Positions 56,869 through 64,000 of a DNA stretch of 64,000 nt are shown here, piece after piece; positions within the stretch are counted from its first letter, which is position 1; each line of letters begins with the position of its first letter. The position numbers and the translations under genes are program-made. The DNA is taken from positions 62,001 through 126,000 of the forward strand of contig NZ_PIRF01000002.1 in the NCBI RefSeq assembly GCF_003049705.1. Reading direction: 5' to 3'. This DNA comes from Campylobacter concisus (GTDB lineage Bacteria; Campylobacterota; Campylobacteria; Campylobacterales; Campylobacteraceae). The notes beneath the pieces were generated by a model. That model searched no databases, was not told the DNA's origin, and was given only the letters and a program-made list of their open reading frames with translations.

Positions 56869-57771
56869 TTGGTTATAGCGATCGATCTTGGCTCAAACAC
56901 ATTTCGCGTAGCACTTGTCAAAAAAGAGCAAAATGGCTTTAGTAATGAGCAAATTTATGAAAAGATAGTAGGAGCTGCTAGAGGGCTAAATGAAAGTGGC
57001 AAGATAGCAGATGAGTCTAAAAATAGGCTCTTTGAAGCGATAGCGGAGGCTAAAAATAAATTTAACTTTGATAAATTTAAATGCGTAGCAGTCGCAACTG
57101 AGGCTTTTAGGGTAGCATCAAATAGCGAGGAAATTTTTAGCGAGATACGAGAGAAATTTGGTATAAATTTTCATCTAATAAGTGGCAAAGCAGAAGCAAA
57201 GCTTACACTTTTGGGTGTTCAAAATGCTTTTAAAAAGCTTGGAATCAGTGAAAATTTTAGTATCATTGACATCGGTGGAGCAAGCTCAGAGATCGGCGAA
57301 GATGGAAATTTTATGAGTTTTAAATTTGGCATTATTACATTTTTTGAGAAATTTAAAACGCTTGATTTAATGCAAGAAAATGCAAAAATTTACACAAAAG
57401 ATGCAAGAGAATTTTTAAATAGCTTAAGAAATAGATTTATCGTGCTGACTTCTGGCGTACCAACTACTATCGCAGCGCTACGACTAGGACTTAGCTACGA
57501 GAACTATGATCCAAAAAAAGTAAACGGATTTAAGCTTAAAAATGACGATCTTGCCTGGTTTGTAAATGAGCTTTTAAAGATGGACGATAAGAGCGCTGAT
57601 GTGGCGGTTGGAAGAAACAGAAAGTATCCACTCATCGCCGGAACCTTGCTTTTAGAGGAGCTTTTAAGTGGACAAGAAGCAAAATTTTTAGTTATTGACG
57701 ATGGGCTTAGAGAGGGTGTTGGTGTGGCCTATCTGCAAGGAAAATTTCAAGAAATTATCACAAATTTTTAG
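56869..57771 (+). CDS. Ppx/GppA-family phosphatase
   Basis: A 300-residue ASKHA-fold hydrolase that acts on polyphosphate or pppGpp. It has the P-loop-like AIDLGSNTFRVALV (about 4-17), VAVATEAFRVASNSEEIF, the second phosphate motif FSIIDIGGASSEIG near 138, and LTSGVPTTIAAL. It lacks the long C-terminal HD extension of 500-residue Ppx/GppA, so it is the short form. The start is TTG at 56869 behind AAGGA. Whether it is Ppx or GppA cannot be decided from sequence. Confidence 0.85.
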   Translation: MVIAIDLGSNTFRVALVKKEQNGFSNEQIYEKIVGAARGLNESGKIADESKNRLFEAIAEAKNKFNFDKFKCVAVATEAFRVASNSEEIFSEIREKFGINFHLISGKAEAKLTLLGVQNAFKKLGISENFSIIDIGGASSEIGEDGNFMSFKFGIITFFEKFKTLDLMQENAKIYTKDAREFLNSLRNRFIVLTSGVPTTIAALRLGLSYENYDPKKVNGFKLKNDDLAWFVNELLKMDDKSADVAVGRNRKYPLIAGTLLLEELLSGQEAKFLVIDDGLREGVGVAYLQGKFQEIITNF

Positions 57772-57801
57772 TTAATATTTCAAAAATTTAAAGGAGAGAA
57801 A

Positions 57802-58233
57802 ATGAGCATAAGAGAGCAAATTTTAGCTGATATAAAAGAGGCTATGAAGGCAAAAGATGAGTTTAAAAGAGATACTTTAAGAACGCTAAATGCAGCACTT
57901 AAGCAAGTTGAAGTAGATCAAAGGATCGAAATGACTGATGAAGTGGTACTTCCGCTACTTCAAAAGGAGATCAAAAAGAGGGCTGACTCGGTTGAGCTTT
58001 ATATAAAAGGCACTAGGGAGGATTTGGCTAAAAAAGAGCAGGGCGAGATTGAACTCATTAAAGCATATTTGCCAGTACAACTAAGCGATGAAGAGCTTAA
58101 AGAGAAAATAAAAAAGATTATTGAAAGAGTTGGTAAAAATTTAGGCGCTGTAATGAAAATAGCAAAAGATGAGATCGGAGCAAGTGCTGAAGCAAAACGC
58201 ATAAGTATGATCGCAAAAGAGCTTTTGGATTAA
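57802..58233 (+). CDS. GatB/YqeY domain protein
   Basis: A 143-residue protein with REQILADIKEAMKAKDEFKRDTL (written here in part), the TLRTLNAALKQVEVDQR region and a C-terminal GKNLGAVMKIAKDEIG helix. The YqeY family resembles the tail domain of GatB, the amidotransferase subunit that recognises tRNA; its own role is unknown. It follows ppx by 30 bases with AAAGGAGAG and probably shares its message. Confidence 0.88.
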   Translation: MSIREQILADIKEAMKAKDEFKRDTLRTLNAALKQVEVDQRIEMTDEVVLPLLQKEIKKRADSVELYIKGTREDLAKKEQGEIELIKAYLPVQLSDEELKEKIKKIIERVGKNLGAVMKIAKDEIGASAEAKRISMIAKELLD

Positions 58234-59033
58234 AATCCACAATTTTATAAAACTTCTAATTTTTGGAAACTTACTTCTAAATGTGTGTAAGTTTTCAAAA
58301 AATCAAATACGACTTTCATTTTAAAAAGATATATAAAAGCATAATACTTATATGAATATGTTAAAAGGTAAAATACAAGCTTTTTTATATATTTGTATTG
58401 AAAACTATAATTTTCAAATTGTTATTTTAATTTTCTTATTTTTTCTTTTATATGAATTTAAATATTGATTTATAGGCTTATTTTGGATTTTATCTTTTGT
58501 ATGATTTTAATTTATCCATTAAATTTGACATAAAAATATTTGTAAGAAAATTAGTTAAATTTTACACTTTTCAAAAAATGTGAAATTTGTATTTATCTTA
58601 TATATAACTTAAAATTTGATCTACCCTATTTTGAAAAAGTGAGCAAGAGCTATCTTTGGAGTTTGTGGTTCTTGCTTTTAAGCGCAGAGCACTAACCTTG
58701 CAAAAACTGCGATAAATGTACATAAAGCGCTCGCTCAAGCTGGCGTTTTTGGATATAAATTTAATCCAAAGCAATTTTTTTATAAAAAGCTAATAAGGCG
58801 ATCTTGTGTGTTAAATTTAAGAGTAGCATAGAATAGAATAAATGCGTGATATCTGTTTTTGTGTGCCAAATAGTGATCTTGTGCGTTAAATTTTGAAGCA
58901 AAGAGTCAAATTTGATATCAGTGCAACTATAAAACCAAAATTTGCGTTAAATTTTAAAGTTGAGCGATCTTGAGTGATAAATTTAAGAGCTAGTAGTTAA
59001 ATTTACTATGAAAACACGCCTGAAAACTATTTT
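58234..59033. other. 800-bp gene-poor region with possible gene remnant
   Basis: This lies between convergent ends. A hairpin at 58265-58296 (GGAAACTTAC with GTAAGTTTTC) may end transcripts. From 58300 to 58620 the DNA is very AT-rich with no signal. From about 58640 to 58830 a plus-strand frame broken by stops reads ARAIFGVCGSCF, stop, AQSTNLAKTAINVHKALAQA then GVFGYKFNPKQFFYKKL; this looks like decayed coding sequence, family not recognised. After 58798 a degenerate repeat dominates (separate entry). Confidence 0.4.
58798..58993 (+). repeat. Degenerate 26-30 bp repeat, three copies
   Basis: Copies at 58798-58826, 58873-58898 and 58964-58993 share the form GCGATCTTGTGTGTTAAATT followed by TAAGAG. 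The first and third differ at about two internal positions plus one inserted base; the second is more diverged. A partial copy (GCGTTAAATTTTAAAG) is at 58944-58959. Spacing is 75 and 91 bp start to start, not regular. Too few and uneven for CRISPR. Confidence 0.6.
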
Positions 59034-59255
59034 TCAAGCTAAAGTGCGTGAGTTAAATTTTATCCTCAAAATTTGATAGTTTTTTTTCGTGGTTTGAAGG
59101 CTCATTTTTAATTTTAGACAGTGCTCGCTATTTATAAAAAGCCGTAGCTCGCCAAGGGTTGGAACGCCCATAGCAACCTCACAGCCTTCAAATTTGGCGC
59201 TAAATTTGCCATCGCTGCTACACGAATTTGCCTCGTAGTCCCAAGCTGAGCTCAT
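59034..59255 (-). CDS. Small hypothetical protein downstream of the efflux operon
   Basis: A 73-residue frame starting four bases after the outer-membrane efflux gene stop, with TAGG seven bases before its ATG. The first 50 residues (SSAWDYEANSCSSDGKFSAK, FEGCEVAMGVPTLGELRLF) look protein-like, with three cysteines; the last 20 are basic and low complexity. I do not recognise it. It could be a translated tail of the operon or a decayed gene; codon use is not decisive at this length. Confidence 0.35.
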   Translation of the reverse strand: MSSAWDYEANSCSSDGKFSAKFEGCEVAMGVPTLGELRLFINSEHCLKLKMSLQTTKKNYQILRIKFNSRTLA

Positions 59256-59259
59256 AAAT

Positions 59260-60606
59260 TTACCTATTAAATTTACCAGCCATGGCTTTGTAGATATTTA
59301 GCTCGTCTTGTAGGAGAGTATATTTTGCCTTTAGTAGCCCTATTTTAGCCTCTAGCTCGCTGTTTTTAGCCTCTAAAAACTCTTTTAGCTCAACCTTGCC
59401 GTAGGAGTATTTTAGCTCGTAAATTTTTGAAATTTCCTCATAGTTTTTTATCTGCTCTTGGTAGTTAGCAAGCAGTGCTTCGTTATTTAGGTAGCCTTTG
59501 TAAAATGCGTCTATCTCGTTTAATGCGCTATTTAGAGTGCTTATGTAGTTTAGTTTTGCAAGCTCGAAATTTGCCTCACTTACTTTTAAATTTGACTTTA
59601 GCTTAGAGTAGTTTAAAAATGGTAAATTTAAAGCGATATTGCCATTTAGAAATTTAAGATTAAACGCTTCGTCTTTTTTGTCGGTACTGCTTTTGAGGCT
59701 AGCTCCTAGCGTGATGCTTGGATAAAACTCTTTTTGGCTCGCTTTGTAGTTTAAGATGCCCTCTTCTATGCGGTAAATGGCCGCTCTTAGATCAGGTCGG
59801 TTTGCTATGGCGCTTGTTGGAACATTTAGATCAACGCCCGCTCTTTTAACGGGACTTAGCGTGAGGCCTTCAAATCTAAGCTCAAATTCTGGCCTCTCAT
59901 TTAGCAAAATTCTAAGCGTTTTTTGGGCGGTCACAAGCTCTTTTTTGGCACTTTCTATCTTGTTTTGAGCGCTTAAAAGCTGTGAGTTTATCTGTTTTAA
60001 GCTTAGCGCCTCCTCTTTGCCAAGCTCAAATTTGAACCTAACTATCTTATTTAGCTTGTTATAAATTTCTAAAATTTGCTCATAAGTTTTTATGCTCTCG
60101 TTTAGATATAAAATTTGGAAATAAGCGTCTGCCACGGAGTTTATGACGCTTAGTTTGCTAGCTTCTAGGTCAAATTTAGTAGCATCTGCCTCAAACATCG
60201 CTGCATCTTTGCTATTTGCTAGCTTTTGCCAAAGGTCAAGCTCGTAGCTAAGCCCTATGCTTGAGCCAAAACTTCTACTAGAAGCGCCGCCCTCTTTTAT
60301 GTTTTTGCTACTTCCAGCCTCAAAACCAGCGTTAAAGCTGGGGATGAGATTTGCCTCCAAAATTCCAGCTTGAGCGAGTGCTTTATTTACATTTATTGCT
60401 GCTTTTGTAAGGTCAGTATTGTTTTTAAGCGCAAGCTCTACAAGCTCATCAAGGTAGCTTTGATGATACTCTTTCCACCAAGAAGTATCCACACCAAGCT
60501 CTTTACTGGCGTTATCTTCAAGTAAAATTTGCTTGTAATTTTCATCTATATTTTTAACAGCGCAGCCGCTTAAAACAAGTACTAAAGCTAGGCTTAGAAA
60601 TTTCAT
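59260..60606 (-). CDS. TolC/NodT-type outer-membrane efflux lipoprotein
   Basis: The outer-membrane channel of the MacAB-type pump. The 448-residue protein has a lipoprotein signal MKFLSLALVLVLSGCAVKN with the cysteine at 15, and two outer-membrane efflux repeats rich in long amphipathic helices (VNKALAQAGILEANLIPSF, IANRPDLRAAIYRIEEG, ELKEFLEAKNSELEAKIGLL). The ATG at 60606 follows GGGAGT; an in-frame ATG 21 bases upstream lacks this and would spoil the signal. It starts just before the macB stop, so the genes are coupled. Confidence 0.9.
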   Translation of the reverse strand: MKFLSLALVLVLSGCAVKNIDENYKQILLEDNASKELGVDTSWWKEYHQSYLDELVELALKNNTDLTKAAINVNKALAQAGILEANLIPSFNAGFEAGSSKNIKEGGASSRSFGSSIGLSYELDLWQKLANSKDAAMFEADATKFDLEASKLSVINSVADAYFQILYLNESIKTYEQILEIYNKLNKIVRFKFELGKEEALSLKQINSQLLSAQNKIESAKKELVTAQKTLRILLNERPEFELRFEGLTLSPVKRAGVDLNVPTSAIANRPDLRAAIYRIEEGILNYKASQKEFYPSITLGASLKSSTDKKDEAFNLKFLNGNIALNLPFLNYSKLKSNLKVSEANFELAKLNYISTLNSALNEIDAFYKGYLNNEALLANYQEQIKNYEEISKIYELKYSYGKVELKEFLEAKNSELEAKIGLLKAKYTLLQDELNIYKAMAGKFNR

Positions 60607-60607
60607 A

Positions 60608-62536
60608 TTACTCCCTTGAAAGCGCATCTATTGGATTTAGTTTTGAGGCATTTTTGGCAGGCATGTAGCCAAAGATTATACCAATAGCCATCGACGTAAC
60701 AAGTGCAAGCACGATCGAGCCGTTTGAAAAGATCATGCTAAAGCCATCTAAAAAGTTATTAAATATGTAGCCGATCGCGTAAGAAAAGGCTATGCCGATA
60801 GCTCCGCCAATTAAGCAAAGTAGCACCGCCTCTATCAAAAACTGCTGCAAGATGTTGCTCTGTCTGGCTCCGATCGCCATTTTGATGCCTATCTCTTTGG
60901 TACGCTCCGTAACTGAAACTAGCATGATATTCATCACGCCTATACCACCAACTACTAGTGAAACTACGGCGATACTTGATATTAGAAGGCGCATGGTTGA
61001 GATCGTCTCTTCGATAGTTTGCTTGATGCTATCAGAATTCCTTGTAAAGAAGTCTTTTTTGCCGTGTTTTATCGTTAAAAGATCAGTCAGGCTCTTTTCT
61101 GCGATTTGAGCATTTACGCTTTCATTTACTTTTACGGTTATTGAGCTAATAAATTTATCGCCCGTTATCTTGTTTATCACAGTCGTATATGGAGCATAAA
61201 TTTTAAGTGAGCTAGCATCGCCGACTTTAAACTCATCTTTTTGCAAAACGCCTATAATGCGAAGTGGCTTTTTATTAAAAAGTATGATCTTGCCGATAGG
61301 ATCTTCGTTTTTAAATATACTATTTTTGGTGTTTTGGTCTATTAGTGTGACAGAATCTGAGTTTAAAACCTCGTCGTCATCGTAAATTCTTCCCTTTTCT
61401 AGTTTTAGTCCATTTACGTCAAAGCTCCCTACTCCACCGCCCTTTAGTGTCGCTGTTAAGGAGATATTTTCATATGTTAGTACGCCTGAAGTACTTGTGT
61501 TTGGAGTGACTGAGTCCAGAAATGACTGTTTTGAGAGCATATTTGCGTCACTTATAGAGAGCGTTTTTACCCTACCTGAGAGCATATCGCCAAAGCCTTT
61601 TCCTGGCATGATATCGATCGTATTTGTGCCGATCTTTCTGATACCAGCTAAAATTTGCTCCTGTGAGCCTTTGCCAAGAGCTACGACGCTAATGACTGCA
61701 GTGATGCCAATGATAATACCAAGCATCGTTAAAAGCGATCTTAATTTATGAGCTAGCATTGCATTTACCGACATTTTAAAGCTCTCTATTAGCTGATCTT
61801 TATAATAAGTAAATTTGCTCTTTTCTGGTTGGCTTTGCTTTTTGGCCTCAAAAATTTCACTATTTTTTACATTATCGCTTACGATGTTGCCATCTTTTAT
61901 CTCAATCACTCTACTCGCGTACTCGGCGATCTTTGGGTCGTGCGTGACGATGATGATGGTGTGACCTTTTTTGTAAAGATCCACTAAAATTTCCATCACT
62001 CTTAGACCACTTTTGCTATCAAGCGCGCCTGTTGGCTCATCAGCCAAGATGATCTCGCCACCATTCATCAGTGCCCTTGCTATGGAGACCCTTTGCTGTT
62101 GTCCGCCTGAGAGTTTATTTGGTAAATTTTTAGCCTTTTCGCTAAGGCCAAGAGAGTCTAAAATCTCCATTCCTCTTTTTTCTCGGTCGCTCTTATTTGC
62201 CCCTGCATAAATGCTAGGAAGTGCAACGTTTTCAAGGGCGTTCATCGTGCTAAGAAGGTTATATCTTTGAAATATAAAGCCAAATTTATCTCGTCTAAGC
62301 TTAGCAAGTGCGTCGCTATCAAATTTTGATATATCTTTGCCATCTAGCAGGTACTGCCCGCCACTTGGGCTATCAAGGCAACCAAGGATGTTCATAAGTG
62401 TTGATTTGCCAGAGCCAGACTGACCGATAATGGCTATAAATTCGCCCTTTTTTATCTCTAAATTTATACCATGCAAGATCTCTATCTCATTATCGCCAAG
62501 CTTAAAGCTTTTTGTGATATTTTTTAGACTTATCAC
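60608..62536 (-). CDS. macB: MacB-type ABC exporter, ATPase-permease fusion
   Basis: A 642-residue inner-membrane protein. The N-terminal ATPase (1-230) has IIGQSGSGKSTLMNIL, LSGGQQQRVSIARAL and ILADEPTGALDS. Helix 1 is near 270-292 (LLTMLGIIIGITAVISVVAL), then a periplasmic MacB domain (about 295-510), and three C-terminal helices with the FtsX pattern (GGIGVMNIMLVSVTERTKEIG). Such pumps expel macrolides, peptides or siderophores from the periplasm via TolC. Start GTG at 62536, directly after the macA stop. Confidence 0.93.
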   Translation of the reverse strand: MISLKNITKSFKLGDNEIEILHGINLEIKKGEFIAIIGQSGSGKSTLMNILGCLDSPSGGQYLLDGKDISKFDSDALAKLRRDKFGFIFQRYNLLSTMNALENVALPSIYAGANKSDREKRGMEILDSLGLSEKAKNLPNKLSGGQQQRVSIARALMNGGEIILADEPTGALDSKSGLRVMEILVDLYKKGHTIIIVTHDPKIAEYASRVIEIKDGNIVSDNVKNSEIFEAKKQSQPEKSKFTYYKDQLIESFKMSVNAMLAHKLRSLLTMLGIIIGITAVISVVALGKGSQEQILAGIRKIGTNTIDIMPGKGFGDMLSGRVKTLSISDANMLSKQSFLDSVTPNTSTSGVLTYENISLTATLKGGGVGSFDVNGLKLEKGRIYDDDEVLNSDSVTLIDQNTKNSIFKNEDPIGKIILFNKKPLRIIGVLQKDEFKVGDASSLKIYAPYTTVINKITGDKFISSITVKVNESVNAQIAEKSLTDLLTIKHGKKDFFTRNSDSIKQTIEETISTMRLLISSIAVVSLVVGGIGVMNIMLVSVTERTKEIGIKMAIGARQSNILQQFLIEAVLLCLIGGAIGIAFSYAIGYIFNNFLDGFSMIFSNGSIVLALVTSMAIGIIFGYMPAKNASKLNPIDALSRE

Positions 62537-63730
62537 TTAAAACTTCTTATTTTCTTTTTCGATCATCTTGGCTATTTCGCTTGCTGAGCCTTGTGATGTG
62601 ATGATCTCATCATTCTCGTTCACACCGCTAATGATCTGCGTATCGAGGTTATCTTTTATGCCGGTTTTGACCGCTGTTTTTACCGCTTTGCCATCTTTTA
62701 GAACATAGACAAAAGTGCCGTTTTCATCTCTTTTGATGCCGATGCTTGGCACGATGATAGCATCCTTTACGTTTGCTATTAAAAGCTCATTTTGCGTGGT
62801 CATGCCTATTCTTAAAATTTTATCTTTATTTTCAACTATGCTTTGAGCATAATAATAAACAGCTGAGTTGCTTGAAGTGCTTGAGCTTGTGGATTTGCTA
62901 CTACTGCTAGAGCCGTAGCTACCATCGCTTAATGTCGTTAAGCCAGGGTCGATTGAGCTAACCGTCGTTTGAAATTTTTTCGTTGGCTCAGAGAGGATCG
63001 AGTATTCAACTGGCGTACCAACTTTTATCTTTGTGATGTCGCCCTCGGCTATTTGCATCTTCATCTTGACATAGCTAAGATCTGCGATCTTTACGATAGT
63101 TGGTGTAGTTTGGTTGGCATTTACAGTCTGTCCCTCTTCGACCTGTACGCTTACTATTATGCCATCTCTTGGGGCGGTGATCTTTGTGTAGCCTAAATTT
63201 ATCTTAGCAGTACTTAGCTCGATATTTGTCTGCTTGATCTGAGCCTCGAGCTCCTTTATCTTGGCACTATTTGCGCTATAAGTATTTTTTGCGCTTTCAA
63301 ATTCTTGTTTTGAAGTGGCGTTTTTGGCAAAAAGTGCATTTTCTCTATCAAACTGCGTTTTAGAGATATTTAGAGCCACTTTTGCGCTTTCAAGCTGAGC
63401 TTTGTAGATGGCAAGTTGAGCTTCTTTATTGTCTATGCTATTTTGCTGGGTCGAGCTATCGATACTTGCGATCATATCGCCTTTTTTGACCTGATCTCCA
63501 AGCTTAACGTAGAGTTTTTTTATCTGGCCACTTACCTGCGCACCCACATCAACTAGCTCGGTAGCGAAAATTTCTCCAGTCGCATCGACCTTTTTGCTAA
63601 ATGAACCTTTCTTTGCCTTTTTGGTGATAAATTCCACCTTTTCATCTTTTATCTTAAAAAAATTATCATAGATAAAATATCCACCGACGCCTAAAATAAG
63701 CAGGATTATTAAAATTTTAGATTTTTTCAT
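62537..63730 (-). CDS. macA: MacA-type membrane fusion protein
   Basis: A 397-residue periplasmic adaptor linking MacB to the outer-membrane channel. It has an N-terminal membrane anchor (ILIILLILGVGGYFIYDNFF), a lipoyl-like segment (ATGEIFATELVDVGAQVSGQ, GDQVKKGDMIASID), a long coiled-coil hairpin (about 75-160) and a beta-barrel region (APRDGIIVSVQVEEGQTV). A low-complexity serine stretch (SSSSKSTSSSTSS, about 265-280) is unusual. I place the start at 63730 (MKKSKILI); an ATG nine codons upstream is open but unconserved. Confidence 0.93.
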   Translation of the reverse strand: MKKSKILIILLILGVGGYFIYDNFFKIKDEKVEFITKKAKKGSFSKKVDATGEIFATELVDVGAQVSGQIKKLYVKLGDQVKKGDMIASIDSSTQQNSIDNKEAQLAIYKAQLESAKVALNISKTQFDRENALFAKNATSKQEFESAKNTYSANSAKIKELEAQIKQTNIELSTAKINLGYTKITAPRDGIIVSVQVEEGQTVNANQTTPTIVKIADLSYVKMKMQIAEGDITKIKVGTPVEYSILSEPTKKFQTTVSSIDPGLTTLSDGSYGSSSSSKSTSSSTSSNSAVYYYAQSIVENKDKILRIGMTTQNELLIANVKDAIIVPSIGIKRDENGTFVYVLKDGKAVKTAVKTGIKDNLDTQIISGVNENDEIITSQGSASEIAKMIEKENKKF

Positions 63731-63784
63731 TGCTTCTCTTTGTAAAAAATTAGTCAATTTTACTTAATAAGATTAAAATTCTCT

Positions 63785-64000
63785 TTAAACTTCCTCTTTT
63801 GCCATGCCAGCCTCTATCAAAAACCTACTTGGCTGATAATTCACCTTCTTTATCTTGTCGTATTTTGCATAGCTAAGATATAGCTCGTCTTTTGCTCTGG
63901 TCACTGCCACGTAAAAGAGCCGCCTCTCTTCTTCTAGGCTGCCGCCCATACTCATTAGCTTTAAATTTGGAAAGCGGTTTTGTGCGAGATCGACGATAAA
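63785..64000 (-). CDS. UvrD/Rep-family DNA helicase, C-terminal end (partial)
   Basis: The window ends inside this gene. The last 71 residues contain SLEEERRLFYVAVTRAKDEL, helicase motif VI of superfamily 1A, with the arginine that contacts ATP, and end AGMAKEEV before TAA at 63785-63787. The upstream part and exact member (UvrD, Rep or PcrA-like) are outside the window. Confidence 0.85.
   Translation of the reverse strand, partial: FIVDLAQNRFPNLKLMSMGGSLEEERRLFYVAVTRAKDELYLSYAKYDKIKKVNYQPSRFLIEAGMAKEEV

Noticed and set aside
58798-58993. Short CRISPR array
   Set aside because: Only three diverged copies with unequal spacing, no dyad in the repeat and no cas genes nearby.

Overview
The window looks like chromosome of an epsilonproteobacterium (Campylobacterota), most likely Campylobacter and close to C. 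concisus. This rests on AT-rich intergenic DNA, a respiratory hydABCDE operon, a monomeric isocitrate dehydrogenase beside mdh and oorDABC, a Tat-exported MfrABE fumarate reductase, a sigma-54 promoter in front of flgH, and the block ctpA-purC-purS-purQ-(SH3-like periplasmic protein)-plsC ... htpG with clpB nearby, which I recall from C. jejuni. The species is an inference. I see no rRNA, tRNA, CRISPR array or insertion sequence.

Layout. 1-3.6 kb: tail of lpxD, then pta-ackA on the minus strand and flgH on the plus strand. 3.9-18.2 kb: a hydrogen-metabolism island on the plus strand. It holds the [NiFe] uptake hydrogenase (hydABCD), hydE, hypF and the nickel regulator nikR, then a short non-hydrogenase insert (nhaA fragment, DUF2157 and GDYXXLXY membrane proteins), then hypBCDEA. 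18.4-21.9 kb: a large AsmA/DUF3971-type protein divergent from mltG, with overlapping 5' ends. 22-27.9 kb: oxidative TCA genes icd-mdh-oorDABC. 28.2-34.1 kb: a metal-chelate uptake locus (TonB receptor, SAM methyltransferase, FecCD permease, ATPase, binding protein). Its receptor has an in-frame stop and its binding protein a -1 frameshift. 34.5-38.2 kb: mfrABE. 38.4-43.1 kb: a 1,568-residue repeat adhesin of the type I-secreted class. 43.2-55.1 kb: htpG, a chemoreceptor, then plsC, a periplasmic protein, purQ, purS, purC and ctpA on the minus strand, then clpB. 55.2-58.2 kb: a PiT phosphate transporter divergent from ppx, then yqeY. 58.2-59.3 kb: non-coding or decayed DNA with a degenerate 28-bp repeat. 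59.3-64 kb: an efflux operon (macA, macB, TolC-type lipoprotein) and the end of a UvrD-type helicase.

How the genes work together. HydABC oxidises H2 at the periplasmic face and reduces menaquinone. MfrABE can use (methyl)menaquinol to reduce periplasmic fumarate, so an electron donor and an acceptor module lie in one window. HypABCDEF and HydD build and mature the Ni-Fe(CN)2CO site. NikR sits inside the operon behind its own candidate promoter and operator. icd, mdh and oorDABC supply oxidative TCA steps and low-potential electrons, while pta-ackA makes acetate and ATP.

The observations I rate highest are: hydE reads as a degenerate paralogue of the neighbouring hypF that has lost its zinc fingers and metal-binding histidines; the metal-uptake locus carries two independent disabling mutations beside an intact methyltransferase; candidate NikR boxes precede nikR and hydA; and sucCD is absent between mdh and oorD, where I recall it in C. 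jejuni.
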